A DNA stretch of 64,000 nt, from assembly GCF_002954545.1 (NCBI RefSeq), contig NZ_MSCH01000003.1, positions 2,395,991 to 2,459,990 of the forward strand, read 5' to 3'. The DNA comes from Psychrosphaera saromensis (GTDB taxonomy: Bacteria; Pseudomonadota; Gammaproteobacteria; Enterobacterales; Alteromonadaceae). The notes under the pieces are model-generated. The model was not told the origin of the DNA. It made no database searches and worked only from the letters and a program-made list of their open reading frames with translations. The translations under genes were made by a program, and so were the position numbers. Below, in pieces: positions 47,596-56,212 of the stretch (the first letter of the stretch is position 1; each line of letters begins with the position of its first letter).

Positions 47596-47940
47596 ATGTC
47601 ATACGATAAAATCATAGTCAGTGAAAATGGCGAAGAGTTTCCATATTCAGAATCATTTGATGAGGACTCTTATTATTACGAAGTAAGTATCGTTCTTGAT
47701 GATCGTGATGGTGAATTATTCATTTCAAAATGGGGTTCCCATATTGCATTTGACGACGACGGTAGTTGGTTGGATTTTAAAATAGCACCTAATGAATTTT
47801 TTCCTAATCAAAAAGAGTTAACTCACGAAAATATACTCTCTTACATGGGAACTTTGCTAGATAGAGAATCTGAGGGTAAAGTGTTATCTAAAGATGAGGT
47901 AGAAAAGCATTATCAAAGGTTTTTAAAATCAGAGCAATGA
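47596..47940 (+). CDS. Cassette protein: 114-aa acidic soluble hypothetical
   Basis: Starts MSYDKIIVSENGEEFPY, 11 bases after the crossover; no strong ribosome site. Very acidic (FDEDSYYYEV, LDDRDGE, AFDDDGSWLDF). A helical C-terminus (KDEVEKHYQRFLKSEQ). No signal or TM segment; no family recognised. Confidence 0.72.
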   Translation: MSYDKIIVSENGEEFPYSESFDEDSYYYEVSIVLDDRDGELFISKWGSHIAFDDDGSWLDFKIAPNEFFPNQKELTHENILSYMGTLLDRESEGKVLSKDEVEKHYQRFLKSEQ

Positions 47941-47945
47941 AACTC

Positions 47946-48041
47946 TAACAAGCGCCTAAACTCCGACAATGTAAAGTTGTCATGGTTTTGGCAAACAACG
48001 CAAAAAGCCACGCCAACACATTGCGTGTTAGGCGGGCGTTA
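47946..48041 (+). repeat. attC site, family A
   Basis: From TAACAAGCGCC to GGCGGGCGTTA; the same layout as the family A sites of array 1. Confidence 0.92.
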
Positions 48042-48057
48042 GGGGGCAAGAGTTATC

Positions 48058-48468
48058 ATGATCGTTCAGCATATTATTGAAGATTTAGAATCAGTGTTGA
48101 CTTCAACACCTGAGGCCTCGAGTTTTGAGGTGGCATTCGCCAGTTACATTGATGATGACTTTGAGCAAATAGAATTTAAAAGTATTGAAGCCTTTAATTG
48201 GGATGAGGATGAAGAGTTTTTCCTAGTACCAACAGGTATCGCTAAATATTACAATCTTGAAGAGAATGTATATTCTGCTGAAACGTTTTTAAATCAATTA
48301 AAAAATATTGAAAACACCTCTGTTTTAAATTTTGTTACCTTCGCACGAGCTAGAACAAAAATAGCAAAAGACGGTAGTGTTGCTTCCTTAAACTCACCAC
48401 TTTGGGGAACAGGAATTCATAAAACTGAAAAGCTAGTATATTTTTATCACGGCAAGCAACCAGAATAG
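48058..48468 (+). CDS. Cassette protein: 136-aa soluble hypothetical
   Basis: Starts MIVQHIIEDLESVL. Acidic N-terminal half (YIDDDFEQIEFKS, WDEDEEFF), more basic C-terminal half (FARARTKIAKDG, GIHKTEKLVYFYHGK). No signal or TM segment; no family recognised. Confidence 0.73.
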   Translation: MIVQHIIEDLESVLTSTPEASSFEVAFASYIDDDFEQIEFKSIEAFNWDEDEEFFLVPTGIAKYYNLEENVYSAETFLNQLKNIENTSVLNFVTFARARTKIAKDGSVASLNSPLWGTGIHKTEKLVYFYHGKQPE

Positions 48469-48473
48469 CCCCC

Positions 48474-48569
48474 TAACAAGGGTTTTCAAGTCGGACAAAT
48501 TACAGTTGGCTTTTTGTTCGTGCCTCACTTATTTTAGCCAACTGCAATTTTCCGCTTAAAACGGCGTTA
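48474..48569 (+). repeat. attC site, family B
   Basis: From TAACAAGGGTTTT to AACGGCGTTA, with arms CAGTTGGCTTTTTG and TTAGCCAACTG. The final A starts the next gene's possible ATG. Confidence 0.9.
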
Positions 48570-48871
48570 TGTTTGAGTCAGGTATGGATGAAGATTTAAA
48601 GAAAAAAGTAGATGTAGTAGTTGGATTGAGCCGTCTTGCAGGTGGCACATTGATTCTTGTTGGTAGTATTTTGTTGTTCGTATTTACACAAGCTGCGCTA
48701 GACCCAAATGCTGTAATAGAAATTAATGGAGCTCCAACTAAAGATCAAGCAGATAAAATTATGGCCGCCATTTTTAGTGCTTTATTTCCAATAGCAGGTT
48801 TGTTTTTATCTTTTGCGCCAGCCAAACTTCTTGATAAATGGGCTGCAAAAATAATCAGCCGTTTGAGTTAA
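48569..48871 (+). CDS. Cassette protein: two-TM, 100 aa
   Basis: ATG 48569 is formed at the crossover; ATG 48584 (MDEDLKKKV) is equally possible. Two TM segments (about residues 22-42 and 66-84, GGTLILVGSILLFVFTQ and IFSALFPIAGLFLSF) flank a short polar loop. Function unknown. Confidence 0.72.
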   Translation: MFESGMDEDLKKKVDVVVGLSRLAGGTLILVGSILLFVFTQAALDPNAVIEINGAPTKDQADKIMAAIFSALFPIAGLFLSFAPAKLLDKWAAKIISRLS

Positions 48872-48880
48872 TCTCAAACA

Positions 48881-48976
48881 TAACAAACGCCTGAACTCCG
48901 ACAATGTAAAGTTGTCATGGTTTTGGCAAACAACGCAAAAAGCCACGCCAACACATTGCGTGTTAGGCGGGCGTTA
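48881..48976 (+). repeat. attC site, family A
   Basis: From TAACAAACGCC to GGCGGGCGTTA. Confidence 0.92.
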
Positions 48977-48988
48977 TAAGGCTAGAGA

Positions 48989-49432
48989 ATGGTTCGGTAT
49001 TTGTGTTCAATATTTTTTATCTGTACGTTAGCTAATGCATCTGAACAAGTTTGCGAAGATCAGCAACAAGCTATTGACCAGCAATTTAAAACAATTAAAG
49101 ATATGATCATTATCTTGGATAAAAATGATGGTGCACCTACTGATGATAGTTATTCGGTTCGCTTTATAAAAAAGCCCAATAAATGGGATTCTATTTCTAA
49201 GTGGGTTTATGTTCCTAAGTCGAGCAATATTATTATAAACTCAATTGCTCTTAGTAAAGATAAGTGCAAAATACCTCATCATGATGAATGGCTTGATTGT
49301 TGGATTAAGACAACAAATGCAACTTACCATAATGATAGTAATGAATATAAGTTTAAAGTTAGTGGTGTTCCAGAGGATAAATATTTAGGTTGTAAATCAT
49401 CAAATGAATTTTATAACTGGGTAGCGTCATAG
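48989..49432 (+). CDS. Cassette protein: secreted, Cys-containing, 147 aa
   Basis: A short signal peptide (RYLCSIFFICTLANASEQ, cut near ANA/SEQ) then EQVCEDQQQAIDQQF. Further cysteines (DKCKIPHH, DCWIK, LGCKSS) would allow two disulfides in the periplasm. No family recognised. Confidence 0.73.
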   Translation: MVRYLCSIFFICTLANASEQVCEDQQQAIDQQFKTIKDMIIILDKNDGAPTDDSYSVRFIKKPNKWDSISKWVYVPKSSNIIINSIALSKDKCKIPHHDEWLDCWIKTTNATYHNDSNEYKFKVSGVPEDKYLGCKSSNEFYNWVAS

Positions 49433-49437
49433 CCTTA

Positions 49438-49530
49438 TAGCAAGGCAATCAAGCAGGAAAGTTTACAGTTGGTTTTTGCTCCTGTGTCGCTTATTTAAAC
49501 TAACTATTATTTGCCTCTTAGTGGGGCGTT
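49438..49530 (+). repeat. attC site, family B, altered left end
   Basis: Begins TAGCAAGGC, with TAAC changed to TAGC, and ends GTGGGGCGTT next to the palindromic element. Confidence 0.8.
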
Positions 49531-49676
49531 GAGGCCGTAGAATAACTCTTTTTTAAGAAAAACGGCCGTTTTTATGGGTTCCAAATGCATTGCCTAGTGC
49601 GAGAAAAGCGCTTAGCATTTGTTCTAGGAACTCGATTTTTCATCAATTTTGGCTGTTGGAGTAATTCTACAGCCTC
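49531..49676. mobile_element. 146-bp palindromic ORF-less element (copy 2)
   Basis: Same 18-bp ends as copy 1 (49531-49548, 49659-49676) and the same length. Flanked by GTT at 49528-49530 and 49677-49679. A handful of base differences from 13105-13250 (for example AACGGCC against AATGGCC) show it is not a very recent copy. Confidence 0.8.
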
Positions 49677-49704
49677 GTTAGCAATACATCAACAAGGAGT
49701 AGCA

Positions 49705-50280
49705 ATGGAAGCAAGTATTGAAAGTTCGGAAGTTGAATCTCAAGTTCAATCAAATGAAATGGAATTCTATGTAGTATCCCCAAAAAAATTCTTAATTTTA
49801 TTTCTCGGTACATTTGGTATGTATACCGTTTATTGGTTTTTTAAACATTGGAGTCAATACAAAAAAAGTACAAATGAAGATATGTGGCCAATTATGAGGG
49901 GAATCTTTTCAATATTTTTTACTCATTCTTTGTTTGCCTTATTCGAAATGAAATACAAAAACAAAACTGGAGAAAATCCTAAAAGTATTAATTATCTCGC
50001 TACCATATATGTAGTATTTGCTATTGGTTGCCAAATTTGTAGTATGTTTTCTGATAATGGCTACGGTAATCCAATAACATTGTATCTTGGTTTATTAATA
50101 CTCCCTATATCGTGTTGGGTTTTGTATAAAGCACAATCTTTAGCAAACTATGCTAGTGAAGATGTAAACGGTGAATCAAATAGCAAACTAACGGGCTTAA
50201 ATTATTTTTGGCTTGCATTAGCTGTTGTATTTGGGTTCTTGGTTATTTTGGGGTTGTATGCAACCGCTGTTGGCATGTAA
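49705..50280 (+). CDS. Cassette protein: four-TM membrane protein, 191 aa
   Basis: Reads from ATG 49705 with AAGGAG 7 bases upstream. The longer frame runs through the palindromic element and is rejected. A polar Glu/Ser-rich N-terminus (residues 1-24) precedes four TM segments (about 27-46, 66-85, 98-130 and 163-188). The opening MEFYVVSPKKFLILFLGTFG resembles DUF4234-like small membrane proteins, at low certainty. Confidence 0.74.
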   Translation: MEASIESSEVESQVQSNEMEFYVVSPKKFLILFLGTFGMYTVYWFFKHWSQYKKSTNEDMWPIMRGIFSIFFTHSLFALFEMKYKNKTGENPKSINYLATIYVVFAIGCQICSMFSDNGYGNPITLYLGLLILPISCWVLYKAQSLANYASEDVNGESNSKLTGLNYFWLALAVVFGFLVILGLYATAVGM

Positions 50281-50289
50281 CCGTATTGC

Positions 50290-50479
50290 TAACAAGTATT
50301 TAACAAGGCCACCTATCTTAATTTGATTCAAAATCTACACATTATTTTAAGTTTAGAGGTTGGATAAGTTTCATTTAAAATGGATGTCCACGTTATTTAC
50401 GACTCCGCTAATTTGTCACTTTTAGTTGCAAACACCGCAATAAAACTGCCAAAATAGCTTACACATTATTTAGGCGTTA
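50290..50479 (+). repeat. attC site, family C, lengthened to ~190 bp
   Basis: Begins TAACAAGTATTTA and ends TTTAGGCGTTA. The right half (TTAGTTGCAAACACCGC, AAACTGCCAAAATAGC) is family C, but about 90 extra bases sit between the left end and the right arms. Confidence 0.75.
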
Positions 50480-50495
50480 TGTTTCTAGGAGAGGT

Positions 50496-50897
50496 ATGAG
50501 TAAATTTGTAGTAGTGTCTAAATATTCATTCCCTTTAGATGCAAATATTGCTAAAGCTAGTTTAGATAGTGAAGGGATTCCTGCCCTCATTGCTGATGAA
50601 CACACTGTTAATATGCAATGGCTTTATTCCAACGCTATGGGGGGTGTTAGATTATTTGTTCCAGAGGAATTTGAAACTGAAGCAAAGGCTATATTAGACA
50701 TCAATTTTTCTGAGGATGTCGAATCAGCTTTTGATGAAAAGCCTGAACAATGCTCTAAGTGTAGTAGCGGTAATATTATCAACTTCACTAAAGGAAAAAA
50801 GCCTGCATTCCTATTGTTTATATTTTTGGGATTTCCTTTGTTTTTTTATAAACATGGTAAAAAATGCTTAGACTGTGATTTCTTCAAAGAAACCTAA
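50496..50897 (+). CDS. DUF2007-type protein with zinc-ribbon-like tail
   Basis: 133 residues; TAGGAGAGGT precedes the ATG. The N-terminal half (SFPLDANIAKASLDSEGIPALIADE, GGVRLFVPEEFETEAKAIL) fits the DUF2007 signal-transducing-like domain. The C-terminal half has two CxxC pairs (CSKC and CLDC) around one TM segment (FLLFIFLGFPLFFY). The CxxC pairs could bind zinc. Function unknown. Confidence 0.82.
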   Translation: MSKFVVVSKYSFPLDANIAKASLDSEGIPALIADEHTVNMQWLYSNAMGGVRLFVPEEFETEAKAILDINFSEDVESAFDEKPEQCSKCSSGNIINFTKGKKPAFLLFIFLGFPLFFYKHGKKCLDCDFFKET

Positions 50898-50990
50898 CAA
50901 GAATATTAAGCGGGACTGTTAACAGTTGGTTAGGTTTCGCTCCGCTTCACATTTTAGCCAACTATTAATCAGCCCTTTATTTGGGCGTTA
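50895..50990 (+). repeat. attC site, family B
   Basis: From TAACAAGAATATT to TTTGGGCGTTA, with arms CAGTTGGTTAGG and TTAGCCAACTA; the first three bases are the gene's stop. Confidence 0.9.
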
Positions 50991-51011
50991 TATTTTCAAG
51001 GAGGATTGGCA

Positions 51012-51599
51012 TTGCGTCACATCATAATTATTCTTACTTTTATTTCACTGGCAGGCTGCGCAGCTGCATTAGTTCCGTATACGAGTGATCCTAAACAAAA
51101 AATATCGGATGCCTACTGGCTTTTTGATCAAAATCAAAGAGCACTGCCAGCTCAAAAGCTTATATTAGAAGCCATTGAAATTTATAAAAAGAACAACGAT
51201 AAATCAGGGCTTGCTCAAGCGTATGTTGCTTATGCTGTTTTTCTAAGATCGTATGCGGTTAACAGATATAGTGAACATTACGAAGAAACAGGCTTTAATA
51301 GCGGCAATATAACTTTTAAAGATAGATTCGATGCGTCTATTGAATACCTCGAAAAATCTAGTGCTATTTATGAAGAAAAGCAAGAATATGACAATCTAAC
51401 AAACACCTATCTTCACATGGGTTTTACCTATCTCGCGAACAATAATATTCCAAAAGTTTGTGATATGTATATGAAAAGCTTGGACATGAATAAACTCTTC
51501 ATGGATAAAAATCCAGATGCAAAATTAAACTTAGGTGGCTTTAAATCTTATAAAGATTATATAAACAATGAGATGCAACAAGCTAAATGTCCAGCGTAA
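51012..51599 (+). CDS. Cassette lipoprotein with TPR-like repeats
   Basis: 195 residues from TTG 51012, chosen because AAGGAGG ends 7 bases before it; TTG 51006 would leave only 1 base. The lipobox SLAGC gives Cys ~15. Helical pairs typical of TPR follow (AYWLFDQNQRALPAQKLILEA, KSGLAQAYVAYAVFL, NTYLHMGFTYLANN). Probably periplasmic scaffold-like protein; partner unknown. Confidence 0.8.
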   Translation: MRHIIIILTFISLAGCAAALVPYTSDPKQKISDAYWLFDQNQRALPAQKLILEAIEIYKKNNDKSGLAQAYVAYAVFLRSYAVNRYSEHYEETGFNSGNITFKDRFDASIEYLEKSSAIYEEKQEYDNLTNTYLHMGFTYLANNNIPKVCDMYMKSLDMNKLFMDKNPDAKLNLGGFKSYKDYINNEMQQAKCPA

Positions 51600-51607
51600 A
51601 TAAAATA

Positions 51608-51630
51608 TAACAAGCGCCTGAAAGCGAATA
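51608..51630 (+). repeat. Truncated attC (family A left end only)
   Basis: TAACAAGCGCCTGAA matches family A, then the sequence becomes TA-rich (TTAATAATTAATAATTAATAATTAATG) with no right half or GTTA before the next gene. Confidence 0.7.
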
Positions 51631-51692
51631 AGATATGACTTTTATTATAATTAATAATTAATAATTAATGTTTCAAATTTAAAGGTGATTCA

Positions 51693-51989
51693 GTGTTTTA
51701 TTTTAAACTATATGATGACAAAAGATTAAAAGATCTCAAGCACAGTAAGAAAGTTGAGATCGTAAATAATGCTGTAAAGCTATATCGAAAAGATATGCCA
51801 TTGAATGTAACCAGCCGAATATTATCAATAATAACTTTGTGTGGTATTCCCGCTTTGGTTTTATTCTTACTCTTCAATCTTAGTTTTGCTGTTGGTTGGT
51901 TTGCGTTATCTATCTTTATCCTTGAGGTTAAAGTAGCAAATGATGAAAGCATAAATGTAGAACCGTATTTAAACCAAGTGTTAGAGTGA
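51693..51989 (+). CDS. Cassette protein: 98-aa two-TM protein
   Basis: Reads from GTG 51693, AAAGGTG upstream. A basic N-terminus (YDDKRLKDLKHSKKVE), then adjoining hydrophobic segments (SRILSIITLCGIPALVLFLL, SFAVGWFALSIFIL) and an acidic tail. It is fused into one mobile unit with the TPR lipoprotein because the attC between them is broken. Function unknown. Confidence 0.72.
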   Translation: MFYFKLYDDKRLKDLKHSKKVEIVNNAVKLYRKDMPLNVTSRILSIITLCGIPALVLFLLFNLSFAVGWFALSIFILEVKVANDESINVEPYLNQVLE

Positions 51990-51997
51990 GGTAAATA

Positions 51998-52093
51998 TAA
52001 CAAGGCAATTCAACAAGGATAAAAAACCGTTGTTTTTTGCTCCTTCGTCGCTTATTTTAACCAACATATTATTTTCCTCTTAACGAGGCGTTA
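51998..52093 (+). repeat. attC site, family B
   Basis: From TAACAAGGCAATTC to AACGAGGCGTTA, with arms CCGTTGTTTTTTGC and TTAACCAAC. Confidence 0.88.
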
Positions 52094-52110
52094 TATACCA
52101 AAGGAGTATC

Positions 52111-52443
52111 ATGGCTAGCACTAAATCACGAAGATTACGTAAGAAGCTATACCTAGGTGAATTTGCTATTTTAGGTTTTGAGTTTTCCTGCGATTTAGCT
52201 ATTAATGATGATGGTGGTTTTAATTCATTCTTAGATCTATTTCTTGAGTTTATTGTAGAACGTGAACTTTACATGGGGGGCGGTGGAGATACTAAATCAT
52301 TTAGTGCTTTCATTTGTTCAGATCATCGTTATGGTTCAGTAACAACAGAAGACCATGATGCTATTAGCAATTGGCTCCAATCTAATTCTTACGTCTCAAA
52401 AGTTGTTATGGGTCAATTAGTCGACGCAAACTATGGCATATAA
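52111..52443 (+). CDS. YggL-like (DUF469) protein as a cassette
   Basis: 110 residues; AAAGGAG precedes the ATG. KSRRLRKKLYLGEFAILGFEF matches the start of YggL, which binds the 50S subunit in E. coli, and VTTEDHDAISNWLQSN matches its later helix. E. coli YggL is 108 residues. Last gene of array 2. It could be a captured paralogue of a chromosomal yggL; the arginine/lysine-rich ribosome-contacting end is kept. Confidence 0.87.
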   Translation: MASTKSRRLRKKLYLGEFAILGFEFSCDLAINDDGGFNSFLDLFLEFIVERELYMGGGGDTKSFSAFICSDHRYGSVTTEDHDAISNWLQSNSYVSKVVMGQLVDANYGI

Positions 52444-52490
52444 CAAGACACTATGGCGTCAATAGTTAATTTTTAACTAATGGCGCTCCA
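52441..52490 (+). repeat. Truncated terminal attC of array 2
   Basis: TAACAAGACACT starts like an attC but no right half or GTTA follows. A 7-bp hairpin TAGTTAA/TTAACTA lies at 52463-52479. The rest up to 52728 shows no gene. Confidence 0.55.
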
Positions 52491-52728
52491 CATAATTCCC
52501 CATCTATTAACATCGAATTTAGTATCACAATCATCTTTCTAATGCAGGTAATGATAGCGATCTTTTTGGATTCCAGCATCGACTAACCGCTGATAGTTTT
52601 TTTTAAACAAAAATAACAAAAATAACAAAAACACGGGCTCTAGTTAATTACTTAGAAGGAAGAGTCCTTTTCTCGTTACTCGCTGTTAGCTAATATTCAC
52701 CTACAGCTCTGCATTTAAAGCTTTAGCT

Positions 52729-53913
52729 TTAAATGCCGTCATTTTTTACTGCGTTTCTTCTTAGAAGTCGCTGTAAAAATAAGGTTAAGCTGCCTGCAAC
52801 TATTCCCCATAATACTGAACTGATCCCCAATAACGATAAGTCTGACGCTGTAACCAATAAGGTGATGATTGCGGCTTCGGATATCTTAGTATCAGTTAAT
52901 GATTGTTTAATGCTGTTGGTGATTGTTGAGAAGAGGGCTATGCCCGCTAGTGCATATATTAGTGCGCCAGGTAACGATGAAAATAACAACATTAAATATC
53001 CGGCAAAGATAGCCATAACGATATAGAATATTCCGCCTGCGACGGTGGCCCAGTAACGTTGTTGTGGTTTATCACTCACTTCGTCAGTCATACATATCGC
53101 GGCGGTTATCGCAGCTAAGTTTATCGCATAGCTACCAAAAGGTGCTGCCAGTAACGTAACGCCACCAGTGACACTTAATACAGAAGAGACTGGCGCTTTA
53201 TAGTTATGGGCTTTTAATACGGCAATGCCTGGTAGGTTCTGTGCGGCCATAGTAACGATAAATAATGGGATGCCTATACCAAGTAAAACTTCGATACTAA
53301 AGACTGGAGAAATGTACTGGAACTCACTAAATTGCCACGACAGTTCAACCGCTTTCACTAAGTTAAATTGCCACGCTAGCAAGCCACTGATTAATAATAC
53401 AAATAACATAGTGAATTTGGGCGTTAACTGCTTACATATTAAGTAAGTAACAAACATAGAAATAACTAAAATTGGTTGTGCATTCATTTGGTTAAAAACA
53501 TCAATACCAAACTTAATTAAAATGCCGGCCAACATGGCGGAGGCCAGTTGAAAGGGTAATTTACTGATCAGTCTTTCAAATAAGCCAGTCACACCACATA
53601 AGAAAATAAAGGCACCAGAAAAGATAAAGCCACCAACGGCTTCATTTAAGGTAAAGCCTTGAGTGTTCGCCATAAGTAAAGCCGCGCCTGGTGTCGACCA
53701 CGCGATGAGGATAGGAATACGGTAATACAGAGAAAGGCTGATGGAGGTGATCCCCATCGACAAACCTAAAGCCAATATCCAACTTGCGGCTAGATTTACA
53801 TCACCACCTAAATTAATCACGGTTTGGTAAATCAAAGCAACTGAACTGGTAAAGCCAACAATTACGGCAACTAATCCTGCGACAGTTGAACTTACAACAC
53901 GATTGACTAGCAT
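52729..53913 (-). CDS. benE: Benzoate/H+ symporter BenE family transporter
   Basis: 394 residues, about twelve TM segments. SLSLYYRIPILIAWSTPGAALL and PFQLASAMLAGILIKFG are typical of BenE, a proton-coupled aromatic acid transporter. No benzoate-degradation genes are near, so the substrate is open. It follows the mutarotase gene on the same strand, 58 bases away. Confidence 0.9.
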   Translation of the reverse strand: MLVNRVVSSTVAGLVAVIVGFTSSVALIYQTVINLGGDVNLAASWILALGLSMGITSISLSLYYRIPILIAWSTPGAALLMANTQGFTLNEAVGGFIFSGAFIFLCGVTGLFERLISKLPFQLASAMLAGILIKFGIDVFNQMNAQPILVISMFVTYLICKQLTPKFTMLFVLLISGLLAWQFNLVKAVELSWQFSEFQYISPVFSIEVLLGIGIPLFIVTMAAQNLPGIAVLKAHNYKAPVSSVLSVTGGVTLLAAPFGSYAINLAAITAAICMTDEVSDKPQQRYWATVAGGIFYIVMAIFAGYLMLLFSSLPGALIYALAGIALFSTITNSIKQSLTDTKISEAAIITLLVTASDLSLLGISSVLWGIVAGSLTLFLQRLLRRNAVKNDGI

Positions 53914-53971
53914 AAAATGATCCCGTAATTAATTTAAAATGTGCGAAATAACGCAGCTATACATAAAGCAG

Positions 53972-54823
53972 CTATAAAGAAACAAGCGTTATTTTTTGTT
54001 TTAGACTATGACAACTATTTACTTCTAAAACAAGACCTTGTGTATTGGCCATTTCAACGCAAACCATTTTTTTATAACCTAGGTCATCAAAATCTGTCAT
54101 GTTTTTAGCGTTTTGTTGCCACGGATTCCAGATCACAACTGAGTCGTGTCCTTCACCTACAATATCTAATTTACGGTTTGAATTGAGTAAACTGACTTTA
54201 TCTTGAGCGGTTAAATAAATACGGTCGGTATGCTTGTTTATTATTACAGGGCCGTTTTGTTTGGTTTTTCTATCATGGGATAATTTATCAATATAACTGA
54301 TTTCATCTAACCCTATGATTTGAGAGTCATCAATATTATCTACTGCGAAATATGTATGGATAGCTTGAGATAGTTTTTGTGGTGTTGTGGATGTGTTTTT
54401 AGTGATTAATTCTATTTCAACATTATCAGTGAAAACATAACGCATCTTTAGACTTAAACCTAATGAGTCGGCAAGCGTTTTTGGTAATTGAGGAGATAGC
54501 ACTAATTCAACCGCGTGTTCGCTTTCTTCAAAGTGTTCAAGCTTCCAGTTAACAGAACGAGCATAACCGTGTTGCGGCTCACCCGCGTATAAACCTGATG
54601 CAGGGCCAAACCAAGGCCAGCAAATTGGTGCGCCACCTCTAATTGGTTTACTGCCATCTAGTGGGCATGAATCTGACAACCATAATACATCGGCTTTGCC
54701 TTGAGGCGTAAAACTAATTAATTGCCCACCTAACTCAGTGATACGCGCTGAGAACTTAGGGTGATTTATTTGATAACTAACGCCATCGTCAATGGTGGCT
54801 TTGGTAATATATTGGCTGTTCAT
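53972..54823 (-). CDS. D-hexose-6-phosphate mutarotase (YeaD-like)
   Basis: 283 residues of the aldose-1-epimerase superfamily: RGGAPICWPWFG, PQHGYARSVNWKLE, ELTLSQAIHTYFAVDN-like QAIHTYFAVDN and VVIWNPWQQ. Interconverts the anomers of hexose-6-phosphates, which would help Zwf and Gnd use glucose-6-phosphate. It follows gapA as yeaD does in E. coli. Confidence 0.92.
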   Translation of the reverse strand: MNSQYITKATIDDGVSYQINHPKFSARITELGGQLISFTPQGKADVLWLSDSCPLDGSKPIRGGAPICWPWFGPASGLYAGEPQHGYARSVNWKLEHFEESEHAVELVLSPQLPKTLADSLGLSLKMRYVFTDNVEIELITKNTSTTPQKLSQAIHTYFAVDNIDDSQIIGLDEISYIDKLSHDRKTKQNGPVIINKHTDRIYLTAQDKVSLLNSNRKLDIVGEGHDSVVIWNPWQQNAKNMTDFDDLGYKKMVCVEMANTQGLVLEVNSCHSLKQKITLVSL

Positions 54824-54892
54824 GTAATTACTCCAAAATACTAAAGCTTTACAGGGCTATAGTGTTACAACGTAATTTAAAAAGGCGTAAAC

Positions 54893-54920
54893 AAAAAAGG
54901 TGACATTTAAGTCACCTTTA
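54893..54920 (-). terminator. Terminator for gapA
   Basis: Stem AAAGGTGAC/GTCACCTTT; the minus strand ends in a T-run. Confidence 0.85.
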
Positions 54921-54954
54921 ATAGAATCGAAATAATATTTATTTTAATAACAAA

Positions 54955-55962
54955 TTATTTCATTAGCAACATAGCGTTGTCTAGCATGCGGTTTGAGAAA
55001 GCCCATTCATTGTCATACCAGCTCATTACTTTAACTAAACGTCCGATAACACGTGTTTCTGTGGCATCAAAGTTAGAAGAGTAAGGGATGTGGTTGAAAT
55101 CGATAGAAACTAAAGGTTCATCATTTACCGATAACACTTCAGCTAAAGGACCGCCAGCAGCAACTGCTTTACGGATAACGTCGTTAACTTCATCAACGGT
55201 TGTATCTTTTTTCGCAATGAAAGTTAAATCAACTAAAGAAACGTTTAACACTGGAACACGTACAGAAAGTCCGTCTACTTTACCAGCAAGTTCTGGAACC
55301 ACTAAACCAACAGCAGCTGCTGCACCGGTTTTAGTTGGGATCATAGACATTGCAGCGGCACGGGCACGACGTAAGTCAGTGTGATATACATCACTCAAAC
55401 GTTGGTCATTTGTGTAAGCGTGAATTGTATTCATTAAACCAGACTCAATACCAATCTCGTCATTTAATACTTTAGCAAATGGTGCAAGACAGTTAGTCGT
55501 ACAAGATGCATTTGATATTACTGTCATATCTGGTGTGATTGTTTCATGGTTAACACCATAAACAATAGTGGCATCAACGCCTTTAGCAGGAGCTGATATA
55601 ATTACTTTCTTTGCGCCAGCATCAATATGTGCACTTGCTGTGTCTTTAGACTGGAACATACCAGTACATTCAAAAACAACATCAACCTTAAGGTCTTTCC
55701 AAGGTAAGTCTGCTGGATTTCTTTCAGACGTTACTTTGATTAAATCACCATTAACAGTAATTGTATCGTCGGTGTTTTCTACTTTTGCATTAAAACGACC
55801 ATGTGCTGTATCGTATTTTAAAAGGTGAGCATTTATATTTGCATCGCCTAAGTCATTAATTGCTACAATTTTTAAATCGTAGTTTTTTTCTGATTCATAC
55901 AAAGCTCGTAATATATTTCTACCAATTCTACCAAAGCCGTTAATTGCTACGCGAATAGTCAT
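54955..55962 (-). CDS. gapA: Glyceraldehyde-3-phosphate dehydrogenase, class I
   Basis: 335 residues. Oxidises glyceraldehyde-3-phosphate with NAD+ and phosphate. [14 protein letters not shown] is the NAD site, [15 protein letters not shown] holds the catalytic Cys (~150), and [11 protein letters not shown] is near the end. A HexR-type palindrome lies before the gene. A second, longer GAPDH is at 60015. Confidence 0.97.
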   Translation of the reverse strand: MTIRVAINGFGRIGRNILRALYESEKNYDLKIVAINDLGDANINAHLLKYDTAHGRFNAKVENTDDTITVNGDLIKVTSERNPADLPWKDLKVDVVFECTGMFQSKDTASAHIDAGAKKVIISAPAKGVDATIVYGVNHETITPDMTVISNASCTTNCLAPFAKVLNDEIGIESGLMNTIHAYTNDQRLSDVYHTDLRRARAAAMSMIPTKTGAAAAVGLVVPELAGKVDGLSVRVPVLNVSLVDLTFIAKKDTTVDEVNDVIRKAVAAGGPLAEVLSVNDEPLVSIDFNHIPYSSNFDATETRVIGRLVKVMSWYDNEWAFSNRMLDNAMLLMK

Positions 55963-55999
55963 ACTTTTACCTGTTAATGATGTTGTGTAATTTCAAATT

Positions 56000-56014
56000 G
56001 GTAATAAAATTACA
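56000..56014. promoter_or_regulatory. HexR-type operator before gapA
   Basis: GGTAATAAAATTACA, one base from TGTAATnnnATTACA, 38 bases before the gapA start. HexR control of gapA is known in related bacteria. Confidence 0.7.
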
Positions 56015-56212
56015 TCCATTGAACCGTAAAGTAAAGCAAAATGGCAAAAAATTAACATGATTTATGCCTATAAAAGGCCATGTAGAGGCAAAGCTTGATA
56101 AAGTCCTTTTACTGTTGCTGTTAAAGCCAATACAATTGCGCTAATTAATAAATCATCATTGGCTACGTTTACAATAATCTTAGCCAAATCTGTCGCTGTA
56201 AATAGGAATTAA

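Larger units (their letters stand above)
46534..52490 (+). other. Integron cassette array 2
   Basis: About eleven cassettes, all genes in + orientation, between attI and a final truncated attC. Same attC families as array 1. Ends before the benE gene. Confidence 0.93.
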
